Shown piece after piece: positions 5,554 to 6,652 of a stretch of DNA of 6,652 nt (position 1 is the stretch's first letter; each line of letters opens with the position of its first letter). Both the position numbers and the translations under genes were made by a program. The notes beneath the pieces are model-generated. The model was given only the letters and a program-made list of their open reading frames with translations. It made no database searches and was not told the origin of the DNA. This DNA is from an uncultured Candidatus Melainabacteria bacterium (GTDB taxonomy: Bacteria > Cyanobacteriota > Vampirovibrionia > Gastranaerophilales > Gastranaerophilaceae). Location of the stretch: the NCBI GenBank assembly GCA_934747335.1, contig CAKVGS010000058.1, positions 1 to 6,652 on the forward strand. The letters run 5' to 3'.

Positions 5554-5856
5554 ATGGATTACAAACCTTGGATGGATTCTATAACTGTTGAAGATTTACC
5601 GAATGACGATTTAAAATTCGTTGCGGTAAATGCAGGAATGAGATGTGCATTAACCCTAATTTTGAGCGTACCGGGGCTTACCGTTAGCATACCTCGGAAT
5701 GCTTTAAAACTGGTAAAAGAACGACATATTTTAAATGAATATGACGGTACAAAATTTTCGTTAAACAAATTAGCCGTTGAATGTGAAGTTTCGCAAAGGC
5801 ACGTTTACAAAATCCTTGAACGGCATTTAAGTTCTACATCTACCCCAAACTCCTAA
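5554..5856 (+). CDS. mor: Mor-family transcription activator
   Basis: This 100-residue protein is somewhat shorter than Mu Mor (129). Residues about 12-46 hold the dimerisation part (VEDLPNDDLKFVAVNAG, then LTLILSVPGLTVSIPR), ending in the family's L-x-V/I-x-I-P strand. Residues 63-92 hold the helix-turn-helix (YDGTKFSLNKLAVECEVSQR, then HVYKILERH), matching the Mor/C pattern of F-x-G, LA, S and VY-I. In Mu, Mor is the last early protein and recruits RNA polymerase to the middle promoter. The ATG at 5554 has GAGGA at 5544-5548. The leader lies downstream of the hammerhead cleavage site, so mor would be translated from a processed message. The intrinsic terminator 34 bases after the stop leaves no middle gene directly behind it, unlike Mu. 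Confidence 0.92.
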   Translation: MDYKPWMDSITVEDLPNDDLKFVAVNAGMRCALTLILSVPGLTVSIPRNALKLVKERHILNEYDGTKFSLNKLAVECEVSQRHVYKILERHLSSTSTPNS

Positions 5857-5889
5857 AACAGTGTATGTCTGTAAATTACATCGTTTCCC

Positions 5890-5917
5890 ACTCCGGCATC
5901 TGCCGGAGTTTTTTTTT
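5890..5917 (+). terminator. Strong intrinsic terminator after mor
   Basis: CTCCGGC (5891-5897), loop ATCT and GCCGGAG (5902-5908) form a perfect 7-bp GC-rich stem, extended by A5890 with T5909, followed by nine T residues (5909-5917). This is a textbook rho-independent terminator and the likely end of the early operon. On the opposite strand the hairpin is not followed by a T-tract, so it should not terminate the convergent genes. Confidence 0.93.
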
Positions 5918-6083
5918 ATTTGTTTTTTAATTTTTCAATCTCGGCTTGTAATTCTTTTATATACAAAGCCGCTCCGCCTAAAATATTTCTACAATTAGTA
6001 TAACCATAAGTTTCGTATATATTGCCTTCTTCAGTAATGCCGACTATATATTTACCTTTTTGAAATAATATTTTTTCTGTCAT
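5916..6083 (-). CDS. Unrecognised 55-residue protein, convergent with mor
   Basis: On the - strand the ATG (6081-6083) is preceded by TAAGGAGG (6089-6096), a near-perfect ribosome binding site. The sequence begins MTEKILFQKGKYIVGITEEG, continues with a short glycine-containing turn (NILGGAALY), and ends in a charged helix with heptad-like spacing (IKELQAEIEKLKNK) that may form a coiled coil. I do not recognise a family. The upstream 80-residue gene stops inside this gene's ribosome binding site, so the two should be co-translated. Its TAA stop uses the last bases of the mor terminator T-tract, so the two operons meet tail to tail without spare sequence. Confidence 0.7.
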   Translation of the reverse strand: MTEKILFQKGKYIVGITEEGNIYETYGYTNCRNILGGAALYIKELQAEIEKLKNK

Positions 6084-6093
6084 ATTTACCTCC

Positions 6094-6336
6094 TTATGCT
6101 TTTAATCCTAATTTTTCAAGTTCTTCATTTTCTAAGTTTTCAATAGCTGTTATTAAATCCATTGCGATATTGTATTTTTTACCATTTTCATCAACACAGG
6201 TTGCAAATGGGATATTGCCATCTGCATAAACATTTGTCCAAGTGTAAATTACAATTCCAATTTTTTGTGTGTTCCAATTTAAAACCTTTGTTCCAAATAA
6301 TGTTCTATCTAAATCTTTTAAATTTTCTAATGTCAT
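6094..6336 (-). CDS. Unrecognised 80-residue protein, probably beta-rich
   Basis: The ATG at 6334-6336 has AAAGGA (complement of 6343-6348) as ribosome binding site. A short helix (LENLKDLDRTLF) leads into alternating hydrophobic strands (GTKVLNWNTQKIGIVIYTWT, then FATCVDENGKKYNIAM). The glycine-turn pattern is like a small SH3-like barrel. An acidic helix ends it (LITAIENLENEELEKLGL). I do not recognise the family, and the fold is inference. The stop codon overlaps the ribosome binding site of the 55-residue gene, so the pair forms an operon. The promoter is not clear; a 97-base gap separates it from the partial gene upstream. Confidence 0.72.
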   Translation of the reverse strand: MTLENLKDLDRTLFGTKVLNWNTQKIGIVIYTWTNVYADGNIPFATCVDENGKKYNIAMDLITAIENLENEELEKLGLKA

Positions 6337-6433
6337 AATTTTGTCCTTTCTGTTTATTTACATTGACATTAATCGAATAGATGCAACGACTATTCAAGTC
6401 TATTGCACCTGTTTCGTATCATTCGGACACATT

Positions 6434-6652
6434 CTAAATTTCGATTTTTAGAGCATTTATGATTTCTGGTTGATTAGTTCCACATGCATAAAATCTTGTT
6501 GTTACTTTGGTTAAACCTATTAGCTTTGCTCCTTGCTTTTCAAATTCTGCTAATATATCAATCAAACTTGAAAATCTAGATGATATAGTAATTTCTTTCA
6601 AACCAAACTCTTTGCAATTTTTGATTATGCCTTCAACATCGTTTTCCCATAT
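6434..6652 (-). CDS. Unrecognised small protein, C-terminal 72 residues (5' end outside window)
   Basis: The frame is open from the window edge to a TAG at 6434-6436. The visible part begins IWENDVEGIIKNCKEFGLKE, continues ITISSRFSSLIDILAEFEKQ, and includes GAKLIGLTKVT and a C-terminal LKIEI. This alternating helix and strand pattern, with an ITISS strand and an FEKQG-x-L turn, resembles small hypothetical proteins I remember from Firmicutes phages and plasmids (W-x-x-D...FTFSS...L...F...G). I cannot name a family with confidence, and no function is known to me. It runs in the same direction as the two small genes downstream and may share their transcript. Confidence 0.65.
   Translation of the reverse strand: MWENDVEGIIKNCKEFGLKEITISSRFSSLIDILAEFEKQGAKLIGLTKVTTRFYACGTNQPEIINALKIEI

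Larger units (their letters stand above)
1435..5917 (+). mobile_element. Early region of a Mu-like transposable phage or phage-derived element
   Basis: The gene order (Ner-like, MuA-type transposase, MuB-type ATPase, small genes, GemA, Mor) is the early-region order of phage Mu and its relatives. The given limits cover only the contiguous early operon through its terminator. The true ends are unresolved: no terminal repeats or target-site duplication can be paired within the window, and the right end should lie outside it. There is no frameshift or internal stop in the recognised genes, so the transposition core appears intact. Confidence 0.85.

Noticed and set aside
5559..5768. 69-residue - strand open frame opposite mor
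   Set aside because: It is antisense to a recognisable Mor gene and has no ribosome binding site or known motif.
1..6652. CRISPR array, attachment site or replication origin
   Set aside because: I saw no regularly spaced repeats, no tRNA-associated direct repeats and no iteron cluster.

Overview
The window is AT-rich bacterial DNA. Most of it is the early region of a Mu-like transposable phage or a phage-derived element. From about 1435 to 5917 on the + strand it holds, in order: a Ner/Cro-like regulator, a MuA-type DDE transposase, a MuB-type AAA+ ATPase, a 53-residue membrane peptide, a GemA (DUF1018, Mu gp16) protein, an unrecognised acidic protein, and a Mor-family activator. A strong intrinsic terminator ends the run. 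Starts and stops overlap or lie very close together, as in one operon. The host is a low-GC bacterium using standard bacterial codons and Shine-Dalgarno sites. I cannot name the phylum from these genes alone.

The most striking feature is between the acidic gene and mor. The sequence there reads, in order, GGTC, GAAA, a long GC-rich hairpin, TC, a 6-bp hairpin, CTGATGA, GACC. This is a complete type II hammerhead self-cleaving ribozyme (5413-5534), with every conserved core nucleotide present and all three helices able to form. Cleavage is predicted between 5506 and 5507. It would separate the mor message from the upstream transposition message. The stop codon of the preceding gene overlaps the first base of the ribozyme.

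Upstream (1-1060) lie the 3' end of a second, diverged MuB-like ATPase gene and an overlapping gene of unknown function with a possible winged helix. They look like the tail of another Mu-like transposition module. Between them and the phage operon is a 374-base non-coding control region (1061-1434). It contains two GGGGAA-NN-TTCCCC dyads, a candidate promoter, a terminator-like hairpin, and interleaved inverted repeats against the ribosome binding site of the Ner-like gene. No divergent phage repressor gene is seen there.

Downstream of the terminator, three small unrecognised genes run on the - strand toward mor: a partial gene at the window edge, then 80 and 55 residues. The 55-residue gene's stop codon lies in the T-tract of the mor terminator. 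Neither end of the element can be fixed inside the window, and no phage structural genes are visible, so a complete prophage cannot be told from a remnant.
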